A DNA stretch of 64,000 nt from Bacillota bacterium (GTDB lineage: Bacteria > Bacillota > Clostridia > Oscillospirales > Acutalibacteraceae): contig JAEWYE010000019.1 of the NCBI GenBank assembly GCA_023458755.1, positions 62,001-126,000 of the forward strand, in the 5' to 3' direction. The notes under the pieces are model-generated. The model did no database searches. It saw nothing but the letters and a program-made list of their open reading frames with translations, and had not been told where the DNA came from. The position numbers and the translations under genes are program-made. Positions 42,498 through 50,978 of the stretch are shown one piece after another. Numbering within the stretch: the first letter of the stretch is position 1; each line of letters begins with the position of its first letter.

Positions 42498-44732
42498 ATG
42501 GTGCGGCCGTTTGCGTTGGTAGGTTTTTGTTATCTGCTGACTCTTGCGGCCGCCGTTTATTTTGGCGCGGCGGCGTCGCTTATATTTGCCTGCGTTTGTC
42601 TGGCTTTGTTTTGCGTCAGCCTGTTTTCGCCGCGTTTTCGCAAGGCAAAGGTAATTCCGGTAGCGCTGCTTACCGCATCGCTGGCGTTCGGCAGCTTTTC
42701 CGCATATGCCAAATCCGCAGTCGAACCTGTTTCAGCCTTAAACGGAAAAGATGCCGTCATTACCGGCAGAATCTGTGAGGAACCGTATAAGGCGTATGAC
42801 CGCTGGTATTATGTGATTGAAGTACAGAGCATCGCACAGAACAACGCGCCGAGTGTGCAAAAAATTCGCCTGTCCGCGCAGAACTCACTAAACGCCGAGG
42901 TATACAGTACAGTGCGCGGCAAGGTTCACTTCTTTCTGCCAAGCGGTGGGGAGGGGTATTCTTCCCGCACCTATTACGCGTCCAAAGGAATCACCCTGTT
43001 CGCATATTTGTATCAGTATGAAGGTGTGACCGTAACGCCGCCCGCACAGCACCCGTTTTATTACTACGCGTTAAAGGCGCGGGAAGCCATGCTCAATTCC
43101 GTGCGCGACTTGCTGCCCCAGCGCGAAGCCAATCTCGTAAACGGCATACTTTTGGGCGATACCGGCAGTCTTTCGGATGAAGTGCAGTCCGATTTTCGCA
43201 CCATCGGCATTTCACATATTCTTTCCGTTTCCGGCCTGCATATGGCGACGATGGCACAGTTTTTCCTATTGCTGCTGGCGCTGCTCAAAGTGCCGAAACG
43301 TACCTCCGCCGCGGTTGCCGCTTTCGGTGTTTTCTGCTTTATGGCCATCACCGGATTTGTGCCGTCCGTTATGCGCAGCGGTATTATGTATCTCATTTAT
43401 CTTGGCGGTATGGTCGTTCAGCGGCAGGCGGATTCCCTCAACTCGCTCGGCATCGCGGTACTGATTCTTTGTATCGTGAATCCGTATGCGGCGGCGGATG
43501 TTGGCCTTTTGCTCTCGTTTGCCGCTACGCTCGGACTGATTGTTGTTTCCCAGCCGCTCAATGACTGGATGAAGGCAAAGTATTCCGGAATTCGGCACGG
43601 CAGGGCGCTTGTCAGCAGTACATGTGCCACGCTTTCTACAACAGCGGGAGCGGTTTTTACCACTCTGCCGATTATCCTGCTTTCGTTCGGCACAGTTTCA
43701 CTCATTGCGCCCCTTGCCAATATTTTGGAGTTGGTGCCATCCTCTTTCCTCATGGAGTTTGCGGCTGTCGCGGCTCTGCTGAACCTGATTCCGCCGCTTT
43801 CCTTTTTGGCGATGCCGTTTGCATTGCTTACCGGGGTACTGGCAAACTATATGCAGGTGTGCGCCCATTGGCTTGCGCAAATACCCTATGCCAGTATTTC
43901 AGCCTCGTACGGCTTTGTTCAGGCATGGCTGGCGGCTGTTCTGCTCTTAATCGGCATCACCGTATTGATTCGTAAAACCAGAAAACTGTTTCGGGCAACG
44001 GCCTTACTTTCCGTCATCCTGCTTCTTTGCGGCATATTGTCCTATCAGCTTTCCATGCGGGACGTGACCCGCGTAGCTGTTTTAGATGTCGGTACCGGAA
44101 CGTCGGTGGTGATCACCAAAAACGGGCATGCCGCACTTATCGGCTGCGGTGGCTTTTCACCCAATACGGTACTGTCCTATCTGCGCGGTTTCGGCATCCA
44201 AAAGCTAGATTACATGCAGCTTACTGACTCTTCCAGTGATGAATTCACCAACGCCGCGCAGTTTATCAATACGTATCATCCGACGAATCTGGTATTGCAA
44301 AAGGGCGTGAATGATTACGGAGTTTTTGAAAAGTCCTTGCCAAGTGCCGGTAATATCGTTTATTATGAAAGCAAGGCTGTTTCCCAATTGTGGGGGGATG
44401 TTACGGTTACCGTAGACGATACCGCCATGCAGAATATTACCTGCCTGCAGGTCGGACAGGTGAAAATACTAGTTTGTCCCGCAGACTGCGACGCCGTGAA
44501 AATATCACCTGAGTGGCAGCATGCCGATTTTGTTATATTCAATACATTGCCGCAGAACGAGGGGGTGCTGAGCCCGTTCTGTACCGTGCTATCTATGGAC
44601 GCGGAAACTATGCAGAAAAGTATTTCAGCGGTTCAAAAATCCGGTGTCGCCGCCTATGCGACCGCCGGAGCGGGCAATTTATCGGTAGATATCCAAAGTG
44701 ACAGGCAAATCAAAGTGAGGAGGGAATCTTAA
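42498..44732 (+). CDS. comEC: ComEC/Rec2-family DNA uptake channel with degenerate C-terminal domain
   Basis: ComEC forms the inner-membrane channel for single-stranded DNA uptake. The 744-residue protein has N-terminal membrane segments, a DUF4131-type beta domain (about 90-190), the competence core with HILSVSGLHMATM (about 240-252) and several helices to about 525, then a C-terminal beta-lactamase-like domain. In that domain DVGTGTSVVI is kept, but the metal motif (normally HxHxDH) reads LTDSSSDEF, so nuclease activity is likely lost. ATG 42498 follows GGGGGAG. It overlaps holA by one base. Confidence 0.92.
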   Translation: MVRPFALVGFCYLLTLAAAVYFGAAASLIFACVCLALFCVSLFSPRFRKAKVIPVALLTASLAFGSFSAYAKSAVEPVSALNGKDAVITGRICEEPYKAYDRWYYVIEVQSIAQNNAPSVQKIRLSAQNSLNAEVYSTVRGKVHFFLPSGGEGYSSRTYYASKGITLFAYLYQYEGVTVTPPAQHPFYYYALKAREAMLNSVRDLLPQREANLVNGILLGDTGSLSDEVQSDFRTIGISHILSVSGLHMATMAQFFLLLLALLKVPKRTSAAVAAFGVFCFMAITGFVPSVMRSGIMYLIYLGGMVVQRQADSLNSLGIAVLILCIVNPYAAADVGLLLSFAATLGLIVVSQPLNDWMKAKYSGIRHGRALVSSTCATLSTTAGAVFTTLPIILLSFGTVSLIAPLANILELVPSSFLMEFAAVAALLNLIPPLSFLAMPFALLTGVLANYMQVCAHWLAQIPYASISASYGFVQAWLAAVLLLIGITVLIRKTRKLFRATALLSVILLLCGILSYQLSMRDVTRVAVLDVGTGTSVVITKNGHAALIGCGGFSPNTVLSYLRGFGIQKLDYMQLTDSSSDEFTNAAQFINTYHPTNLVLQKGVNDYGVFEKSLPSAGNIVYYESKAVSQLWGDVTVTVDDTAMQNITCLQVGQVKILVCPADCDAVKISPEWQHADFVIFNTLPQNEGVLSPFCTVLSMDAETMQKSISAVQKSGVAAYATAGAGNLSVDIQSDRQIKVRRES

Positions 44733-45784
44733 TGGCAGAAATTACGGAAGCGGAGCTAAAAAAGCAGATAGATAAAGCGGAGTTCAGTCCCCTTTATGTT
44801 CTGCACGGTGAAGAAACATTTTTGGTTGAGCGCTACGCGCAGAAGCTCGTTTCAAAGGCTGCCGGAGAATCTTTTTTGGATTTTAATTTACAACGCTTTG
44901 ACGGTGCGTCCGCTTCCATTGACGAAATCGCGGACGCGGTGGAAGCTCTGCCGTTTATGGCGGAGCGCAAATGCGTGGCGGTAAGCAATTTGGATGTGGA
45001 AAAACGCAATGCGCAGGAGCAGGATAAATTAAAGGAACTGATTGCGAACATTCCCGAAACGACCGTACTTGTTATCTTTTTGACATCGGTTGCGATTGAC
45101 TATAAAAAATCCTCCAAATGGAAGAGCTTTTTTGCAGCCGCAAACAAAACCGGCAGTACCATTCAGCTTAAACGCCGCGAAAATGCCGACCTTGAAAAAC
45201 TGCTTTGCACCGCCGCCACCAAGCGGTTTTGCAATCTGTCCCGTCAGGATGCCGCACGTATCATTTTTTTGTGCGGAAACGATTTGCAGACCTTGTACAG
45301 CGAGTTGGATAAGCTTTGTTCTTTTGTGGGGCAGGGGGAAATTACGCCGCAGATTATTGACCAGATTGTAGTGAAAAATCTGGAGACAACCGTGTTTATC
45401 CTTGCTAAGGCGTTGATTGCGGGCGAATATGAAAAGGCGTATAAGGGGCTGGATTTACTGTTCTACCAGAACGAGGAACCGGTCACCATTTTGGCGGTGC
45501 TGGCATCTTCCTATGTGGATATGTACCGTGTCCGCACAGCCGTTCAAAGCGGCCAAAGCTGCACGGAGCCTGCAAAATACTTCGACTATAAAGGCAAGGA
45601 ATTCCGCCTTCGCAATGCGGAGCGCGATGTGAAAAATCTTTCTACCGAGGTATTGCGGGAGAGTTTGAATGTGCTGCTGCAAACCGATATTGCGCTTAAA
45701 AGCTCACGAACATCCAGCCGTATCCTAATGGAAGAACTCATTGCCAAGCTGCTCATGGTATCCGGAAAGGGGCATGTCCGTTGA
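44732..45784 (+). CDS. holA: DNA polymerase III delta subunit
   Basis: HolA is the clamp-loader subunit that opens the sliding clamp. The 350-residue protein has the expected YVLHGEETFLVERYAQKL opening, an AAA+-like domain with LPFMAERKCVAVSNLD, and a C-terminal collar domain with ALIAGEYEKAYKGLDLL. It lacks Walker motifs, as usual for delta. Its ATG shares the final A of the comEC stop. comEC-holA order is typical for Gram-positives. Confidence 0.93.
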   Translation: MAEITEAELKKQIDKAEFSPLYVLHGEETFLVERYAQKLVSKAAGESFLDFNLQRFDGASASIDEIADAVEALPFMAERKCVAVSNLDVEKRNAQEQDKLKELIANIPETTVLVIFLTSVAIDYKKSSKWKSFFAAANKTGSTIQLKRRENADLEKLLCTAATKRFCNLSRQDAARIIFLCGNDLQTLYSELDKLCSFVGQGEITPQIIDQIVVKNLETTVFILAKALIAGEYEKAYKGLDLLFYQNEEPVTILAVLASSYVDMYRVRTAVQSGQSCTEPAKYFDYKGKEFRLRNAERDVKNLSTEVLRESLNVLLQTDIALKSSRTSSRILMEELIAKLLMVSGKGHVR

Positions 45785-46377
45785 TCAAATTGAAAGAAGC
45801 GGTCATTGTAGAGGGCAAGTACGATAAAATCAAGCTTTCTTCCATCATTGACGGCCTCATTATCGAAACGCACGGATTTCAGATTTTTAAAGACAAACAG
45901 CAGATGGAGATGATCCGAAAATTGGCGGATACCAGAGGTATTCTCGTGCTCACCGACAGTGATTCCGCAGGGTTCCTCATCCGTAATTATTTAAATGGTG
46001 CGATTCGTCCCGATAAAATCAAGCATGCCTATATACCGGATATTTTCGGCAAGGAGCACCGTAAGGACAAGGCCTCGAAAGAGGGCAAACTGGGTGTGGA
46101 AGGCGTGCCCGTAAAGGAGATCGTCGCCGCGCTGAACCGCGCCGGTGTACTTTGCAAGGATGACTCGGAATCGCCTGCGGATGAACGGAAAATCACAAAA
46201 ATGGATTTGTACGAATTCGGTCTCTCCGGCAAAGCGGACAGCGCGCAGAAGCGCAAGCTTTTGCTGCAAAAATTGAATCTGCCGGAGCATTTGGCACCGA
46301 ATTCTCTTGTCCCGGTACTCAACAGTATTATGACCTATGAAGAGTTTTGTCAAACCATGCAAAACTTGTTTTCATAG
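45781..46377 (+). CDS. Toprim protein, RNase M5-like
   Basis: The 198-residue protein starts with a toprim domain: AVIVEGKYDKIKL (catalytic Glu), then VLTDSDSAGF (DxDxxG), followed by a C-terminal region with HAYIPDIFGKEHRK. This layout is that of RNase M5, which matures 5S rRNA, and its DUF4093 paralogues, so either role is possible; the family is clear. The start is TTG 45781, overlapping holA by four bases. It is followed by a tRNA promoter. Confidence 0.88.
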   Translation: MIKLKEAVIVEGKYDKIKLSSIIDGLIIETHGFQIFKDKQQMEMIRKLADTRGILVLTDSDSAGFLIRNYLNGAIRPDKIKHAYIPDIFGKEHRKDKASKEGKLGVEGVPVKEIVAALNRAGVLCKDDSESPADERKITKMDLYEFGLSGKADSAQKRKLLLQKLNLPEHLAPNSLVPVLNSIMTYEEFCQTMQNLFS

Positions 46378-46423
46378 TGACATGGAAAAACGCGGGAAAC
46401 CCGAAATTATGTTGGTTTTGGGG

Positions 46424-46453
46424 TTGACACAGCATGCCTATTAATGATATAAT
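46424..46453 (+). promoter_or_regulatory. Promoter of tRNA-Leu
   Basis: TTGACA (46424-46429) and TATAAT (46448-46453) with an 18-base spacer end 17 bases before the tRNA. Confidence 0.88.
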
Positions 46454-46470
46454 ATCACTCGTTGAGTTAA

Positions 46471-46554
46471 GCGCGAGTGCTGGAATTGGCAGACAGGCAC
46501 GTTTGAGGGGCGTGTGTTTATGACGTACGGGTTCAAGTCCCGTCTCGCGCACCA
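46471..46554 (+). tRNA. tRNA-Leu (GAG)
   Basis: The 84-base gene folds with acceptor GCGCGAG/CTCGCGC, a D-arm, anticodon stem CACGT/GCGTG closing the loop TTGAGGG (anticodon GAG, reading CUC/CUU), a long variable arm typical of Leu, T-arm ACGGG-TTCAAGT-CCCGT, and an encoded CCA end. It has its own promoter and terminator. An integrase remnant lies just downstream, so the 3' end may be a former attachment site. Confidence 0.95.
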
Positions 46555-46561
46555 ATGAAAT

Positions 46562-46609
46562 AAACCCGGAAAGTTAGCAGTAATGCGGCTTTCCGGGTTT
46601 TCTTTTTTT
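46562..46609 (+). terminator. Terminator of tRNA-Leu
   Basis: AAACCCGGAAAG (46562-46573) pairs perfectly with CTTTCCGGGTTT (46589-46600), followed by TCTTTTTTT. Confidence 0.93.
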
Positions 46610-46617
46610 ACATATAA

Positions 46618-46880
46618 GGCTTTTGGGGTTTGTTTGGGGTTTATGGGGTTTACGAGTGTCTTTGGTTTGGGGAAGAACGTTTGCAATTGTGTCAGCAGCC
46701 TTCGCTTGCTTGTGCAAACGCATGGGCATAGATGTTTAGGGTAGTAGATGTCTGTGGATGACCAAGGGCGGAACATACCGTTTTTACGTCAACATTGCTG
46801 CTGATTAGCAGTGAAGCATTCAGGTGACGGAAACTATGAATCCTATAATTTTTGTTATCGAGAGTTTCATTTTCTGCCAA
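46618..46880 (-). pseudogene. Tyrosine-recombinase (integrase) C-terminal remnant
   Basis: The minus strand encodes IHSFRHLNASLLISSN, then KTVCSALGHPQTSTTLNIY, the catalytic C-terminal part (HxFRH...LGH....T.nIYaH) of a phage-type integrase, with His, Arg and Tyr box residues. The frame stops early at 46692 (ASEGC), and the usual tail continues in another frame (KPKTLVNPINPKQTPKAL), showing a frameshift. The N-terminal half is missing. It points toward tRNA-Leu 60-130 bases away, a common integration site, and so marks a lost element. Confidence 0.8.
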
Positions 46881-46955
46881 ATCGTGATATGATGAAGAAT
46901 AAGTTCATGTAAAATAGACTACGGCAATCATCAGAGCAAGGAGATTAAAATAGGA

Positions 46956-47663
46956 ATGAAGATTTTATTTATCCGTCACGGCGACCCCGATTATGAACAC
47001 GATTCTCTTACCGAAAAGGGATGGAAAGAAGCGGAGCTGCTGGCGGATCGGTTAATAAAGCTGAATGTTCGTGATTTTTACTGTTCTCCCTTAGGACGCG
47101 CGAAAGATACGGCGGGGGTAACATTGAACCGACTTCACAGGGAAGCGATGGTTTACGATTGGCTTCAGGAATTTCCGGTGCGCATTCTGGACCCGGAAAA
47201 CGGGCAAAGAAGAATCGCATGGGATTTGATGCCGAGCTACTGGACAAAACGCGCGGAATTGTATGACAAGGATAAATGGTATTCGGATTCCGTCATGCAA
47301 AGCGGAAACACCGAAGAAATATACCGAAACGTTACCGACGGAATTGACCATGTATTAGAAACATACGGCTATAAGCGCGACGGTATGTTTTACCGCACCG
47401 ATGGCGGCAATGAGGATACCCTTGTATTTTTCTGCCACTTAGGAGTAGAGTTTGCGATATTATCCCACCTTTTGGGCATTGCGGCACCGGTTCTGTGGCA
47501 GGGCTTTTTTGTCGCACCGACATCGGTCACCGTTCTTGCTACGGAAGAGCGCAGACAGGGCGAAGTTTATTTTCGCTGCAAAAAGCTGGGAGATACTTCC
47601 CATTTGTATGCGGGAAATGAACCGGCTTCAGATTCCGGTTTCTTTCAGGAAATGTGGAAGTAA
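46956..47663 (+). CDS. Histidine phosphatase family protein
   Basis: The 235-residue protein has the phosphoglycerate-mutase-like fold: LFIRHGDPDYE with the phosphohistidine, SPLGRAKDTA with the second Arg, and FFCHLGVEFAILSHLLG with the second His. Substrate unknown; members act on sugar phosphates, phosphoproteins or others. ATG 46956 has AAGGAG 11 bases upstream. It lies 37 bases before the LUD gene on the same strand. Confidence 0.9.
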   Translation: MKILFIRHGDPDYEHDSLTEKGWKEAELLADRLIKLNVRDFYCSPLGRAKDTAGVTLNRLHREAMVYDWLQEFPVRILDPENGQRRIAWDLMPSYWTKRAELYDKDKWYSDSVMQSGNTEEIYRNVTDGIDHVLETYGYKRDGMFYRTDGGNEDTLVFFCHLGVEFAILSHLLGIAAPVLWQGFFVAPTSVTVLATEERRQGEVYFRCKKLGDTSHLYAGNEPASDSGFFQEMWK

Positions 47664-47700
47664 CCCTATTAATCAAATAATTTAGTAAGGAAGTGCCGTT

Positions 47701-48342
47701 ATGGACGAGTTTGCAAAATCAAATTTACAGAAACGCATCGACAGAACCATGGAGAATTTAAAGAAAAACAGTATGGATACCTATTATGTATCAACTAAAG
47801 AAGAGGCGTTAAAGCAGGCGGCTGTACTCATGAAGGACGGCGATACTGTGGCTTGCGGCGGTTCCATGACCTTGTTTGAAGCCGGTGTCATTGATTATCT
47901 GCGCGGCGGACGGTTCCAGTTCCTTGACCGTTATGAAGAAGGACTAACCCGCGAACAAACCGAGCAGATTTTCCGTGAAAGTTTTTTCGCCGACGATTAT
48001 CTTGTCAGTTCAAACGCCATAACCGAAGAAGGCGAATTGTATAACGTCGACGGAAACGGAAACCGTGTGGCGGCTATGATTTACGGGCCGAAAAGTGTAA
48101 TTGTGATTGCTGGTTACAATAAAATCGTGAAGAATCGTGAAGCGGCAATCCAGCGCGTTCGCAGCGTTGCCGCCCCCGCCAACACCGCACGCCTCAATTG
48201 TGCGACTCCTTGCAAAAAAACGGGAGAGTGCATGGACTGCAAGGGCGACGGACGTATTTGCTGCAGCTACGTTTTTCTGGGAAAGCAGCGTGTGAAAGGA
48301 CGCATAAAGGTAATCCTTGTGGGCGAAGAATTAGGGTATTAA
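47701..48342 (+). CDS. LUD-domain protein (lactate-utilisation/YkgG-like)
   Basis: The 213-residue protein has a LUD domain (about 35-190) with GGSMTLFEAGVIDYL, SSNAITEEGELYNVDGNGNR and a C-terminal Cys cluster (NCATPCKKTGECMDCKG). LUD proteins share a fold with LutC-like subunits of lactate utilisation; stand-alone members have no firm role. The cysteines may bind iron-sulfur or zinc. GGAAG precedes ATG 47701. It ends at a strong bidirectional hairpin. Confidence 0.9.
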   Translation: MDEFAKSNLQKRIDRTMENLKKNSMDTYYVSTKEEALKQAAVLMKDGDTVACGGSMTLFEAGVIDYLRGGRFQFLDRYEEGLTREQTEQIFRESFFADDYLVSSNAITEEGELYNVDGNGNRVAAMIYGPKSVIVIAGYNKIVKNREAAIQRVRSVAAPANTARLNCATPCKKTGECMDCKGDGRICCSYVFLGKQRVKGRIKVILVGEELGY

Positions 48343-48367
48343 TCACACAAGTTCATGATCATTCAAA

Positions 48368-48409
48368 CAAGGCGTGCTGCAAAATGATTTCATTTTGCAG
48401 CACGCCTTG
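48368..48409. terminator. Bidirectional terminator, 19-bp perfect stem
   Basis: CAAGGCGTGCTGCAAAATG (48368-48386) and its exact complement (48391-48409) enclose a 4-base loop between the convergent LUD and GNAT genes. T-rich bases follow on the plus side (TCTATTCTTCC). Confidence 0.88.
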
Positions 48410-48410
48410 T

Positions 48411-48920
48411 CTATTCTTCCAGCAGCTTTTCAAACGCGATTCTTTTGTCGCCGTCCTCCAAATAAATAATTCCGCAGTAGTGAAAGCTGTTTTTCTGCAA
48501 AAGCCTTTGCATTGACAGATTCTTTTCATGGGTATCTACTTTAATACTGTATATATTGCTTTCCAGACAAAGCTGTTCTGCTTGTTTTATCATTTCGGAC
48601 GCGACTCCGCGTCCTTTCTGTCCGTTATCAACCGCGATTCTATGTATCACCGCATAGTTCCTGTTGGTCTTCCATTGCCCCTCATAAATGGAAGCATATG
48701 TTTTTTCGCCAGCAAAAGAAATTACTGCGGTTGCAGCAATATGATTGCCTTCCAGCAAAACATAACTACAGCCATCGGCAATATCCTGCCGGATGGTTTC
48801 CACGTTGGGATAGTTATTTTGCCATTGATTAATACCGTGTTCTCTTAAATAGGCTTGTGCTTGTTCAATGATTTTTAGAATGTCGCCGATATCTGTCTCA
48901 GTTGCTTTTCGAAATTGCAT
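48411..48920 (-). CDS. GNAT-family acetyltransferase
   Basis: The 169-residue protein has a GNAT fold with IHRIAVDNGQKGRGVASEMI (acetyl-CoA binding Q/RxxGxG/A) and the closing HEKNLSMQRLLQKNSFHYCG. It opens QFRKATETDIGDILKII. The substrate is unknown. GAGGAAATG-type purines precede the start at 48920. It stands alone. Confidence 0.92.
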   Translation of the reverse strand: MQFRKATETDIGDILKIIEQAQAYLREHGINQWQNNYPNVETIRQDIADGCSYVLLEGNHIAATAVISFAGEKTYASIYEGQWKTNRNYAVIHRIAVDNGQKGRGVASEMIKQAEQLCLESNIYSIKVDTHEKNLSMQRLLQKNSFHYCGIIYLEDGDKRIAFEKLLEE

Positions 48921-49063
48921 AGTTCATTTCCTCTGGTTTGCATTCCTGCTGATTATCTTTACGTTGCCATTATAACATTTTTTGCACCTTTGATAAAGGA
49001 ACGCTAAAAAAATATGTGTGTATTATGGTAGTGGACTACTTTTATTAAACTGGAGGTAATACG

Positions 49064-50059
49064 ATGAGCTATAAAGGAATTGATGTTTCTGTATGGCAGG
49101 ATGTCATCGACTGGAAAAAGGTAAAAGCCGCCGGTATTGACTTTGCCATGATTCGTGCAGGATTCGGCAACGATATTTCACAAGTTGATAAACGCTTTAA
49201 AGCGAATATAGAAGGCGCCTTGGCAGCCGGAATCCAAGTCGGCGTGTATTGGATGAGCTACGCCGTTTCCGTTGAAGACGCAGTCAAAGAAGCGCAGGTA
49301 TTTAAGCAGATTATTACGCCCTACAGCGGAAAAATTTCATTCCCGACCTGCTTTGACTGGGAATACGCAAGTATCGATTACTATGTACGCCAAACCGGAA
49401 AGCAGCCGACCAACGAGCTGATTTCCGATATGGTGGTCGCATTCTGCAAAGAAATGGAACGCGGCAACTGGTGGGCCACAAATTATACAAATCTCGATTT
49501 CAAATTCAACAAGCTGGACAGCCGTACGAACAGCTTTGACACATGGCTTGCCGATTACGTTGGTGAACCGGATGCAGCCTGCGGTATCCAGCAGACCGCA
49601 AACGACGGTAAAGTAGACGGTATCAGCACAAATGTGGATTTGGATGTCGCCTATACCGATTACCCTGCCATCATCAAAGCACATGGATTAAACGGCTATG
49701 CGAATTCTCAACCGGTTTCAACCGTTCCGGTGCAGTATGCGGAAACGTATCCGGTGAAGGCCGGCGACTGCATGAGTACAATAGCAGCCGCGCACAATAT
49801 GAATTTGCAGACTCTGCTGAATCTTAACCCGCAGGTAAAACCGCCGTTATACACCATATGGCCGGGGCAGGTTTTAAAACTTTCCGTAACGGCAAAGCCG
49901 ACTGTCCCTGTCGTAACAACGTATACTGTAAAGTCCGGCGACACACTCAGCGGAATCGCCGCCAAATACGGAACAACGTATCAGGAACTTGCGCGTGTGA
50001 ACCATATCGCAGACCCGAATTTTATAGCGGTCGGACAAAAGATAAAAATTCCGCGCTGA
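49064..50059 (+). CDS. GH25 lysozyme with two LysM domains
   Basis: The 331-residue protein has a GH25 domain (about 1-205) opening YKGIDVSVWQDVIDWKKVK (catalytic Asp near the start) and CFDWEYASIDYY with the Asp-x-Glu pair, followed by two LysM domains (about 224-268 and 287-330; TYTVKSGDTLSGIAAKYG). It should hydrolyse peptidoglycan. No signal peptide is seen, which is phage-endolysin-like, or it may leave by lysis. GGAGG precedes ATG 49064. Confidence 0.94.
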   Translation: MSYKGIDVSVWQDVIDWKKVKAAGIDFAMIRAGFGNDISQVDKRFKANIEGALAAGIQVGVYWMSYAVSVEDAVKEAQVFKQIITPYSGKISFPTCFDWEYASIDYYVRQTGKQPTNELISDMVVAFCKEMERGNWWATNYTNLDFKFNKLDSRTNSFDTWLADYVGEPDAACGIQQTANDGKVDGISTNVDLDVAYTDYPAIIKAHGLNGYANSQPVSTVPVQYAETYPVKAGDCMSTIAAAHNMNLQTLLNLNPQVKPPLYTIWPGQVLKLSVTAKPTVPVVTTYTVKSGDTLSGIAAKYGTTYQELARVNHIADPNFIAVGQKIKIPR

Positions 50060-50100
50060 AGCAAAGAACGCATACTAGGTACGGCAGACTTCCCCTGACA

Positions 50101-50134
50101 AGTAGGCTGGGCGGATGTATCCGTCCAGCCTACT
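50101..50134 (+). terminator. Hairpin after the lysozyme gene
   Basis: AGTAGGCTGGGCGGA (50101-50115) pairs with TCCGTCCAGCCTACT (50120-50134) with one G-U pair. No T-run follows. It is terminator-like only by position. Confidence 0.5.
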
Positions 50135-50279
50135 GCTGGGTTCCTTTGATTTTGAAAGTGAAACGGTCAAATTCATTGCGGAAGTTCTGTTTTGGACAGG
50201 CCTGCTGGATAAACCGGAACGCGTGTGATAAAATAGAAAAACAGGAAAAAGAATCAGCAGAAGGGGAGTTGGCTTCAAC

Positions 50280-50978
50280 ATGAAACGGTACGGTGTTTTT
50301 GATATTATCGGCCCCATTATGGTCGGCCCATCCAGTTCGCATACGGCGGGAGCGGCACGGTTAGGTAAAATGGCACGCTACCTTTGCGGCGGAGAAATCC
50401 GCGAAGTGAAATTTTTGCTTCACGGCTCCTTTGCGCAGACATACAAAGGTCACGGCACCGATAAGGCGCTCCTTGCGGGGATTTTAGACATTGATTCCGA
50501 CGATTACAAGCTGCGGGATTCATTTGAAATCGCGGATAAACGCGGACTGGCCTACCACTTTATCCAAACGGATTTGGGCGAGGTGCATCCCAACACCGTA
50601 TGCTTTGTCATTACCACAAAAGACGGCAGGCAGGTGTCGGTTACCGGAAGTTCCATTGGCGGCGGAAATGTCATTATTACTAATATTAACGGAATCAGCG
50701 TGAATTTTACCGGAGAGAGTCCGATTTTGGTCACCAAACATGAGGACAGGCCGGGTGTCGTATCCCAAATTACCGCCCTTTTGTACCAGCATCAAATCAA
50801 TATCGGTAATATGCGTGTCAACCGGATGGAAGATTCCGCATTTGCCACGATGTATATTGAACTTGACGGAGCGGTGAACGATTCGGTCATTACGAAGATG
50901 CGGGCAATTGCAGGTGTTGAAAGTGTCATTTTGCTGGACGCGAGGATGGGTGAGAGCAGGGGGAAGGATTATGTTTGA
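50280..50978 (+). CDS. sdaAB: L-serine dehydratase, beta subunit
   Basis: The 232-residue subunit has the beta domain with IMVGPSSSHTAGAARLGKMA (the SSSHT motif) and a C-terminal ACT domain (about 150-225). With the alpha subunit and a [4Fe-4S] cluster, it deaminates L-serine to pyruvate; ACT may sense serine. ATG 50280 has GGGGAG upstream. It overlaps the alpha gene by eight bases. Confidence 0.94.
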   Translation: MKRYGVFDIIGPIMVGPSSSHTAGAARLGKMARYLCGGEIREVKFLLHGSFAQTYKGHGTDKALLAGILDIDSDDYKLRDSFEIADKRGLAYHFIQTDLGEVHPNTVCFVITTKDGRQVSVTGSSIGGGNVIITNINGISVNFTGESPILVTKHEDRPGVVSQITALLYQHQINIGNMRVNRMEDSAFATMYIELDGAVNDSVITKMRAIAGVESVILLDARMGESRGKDYV

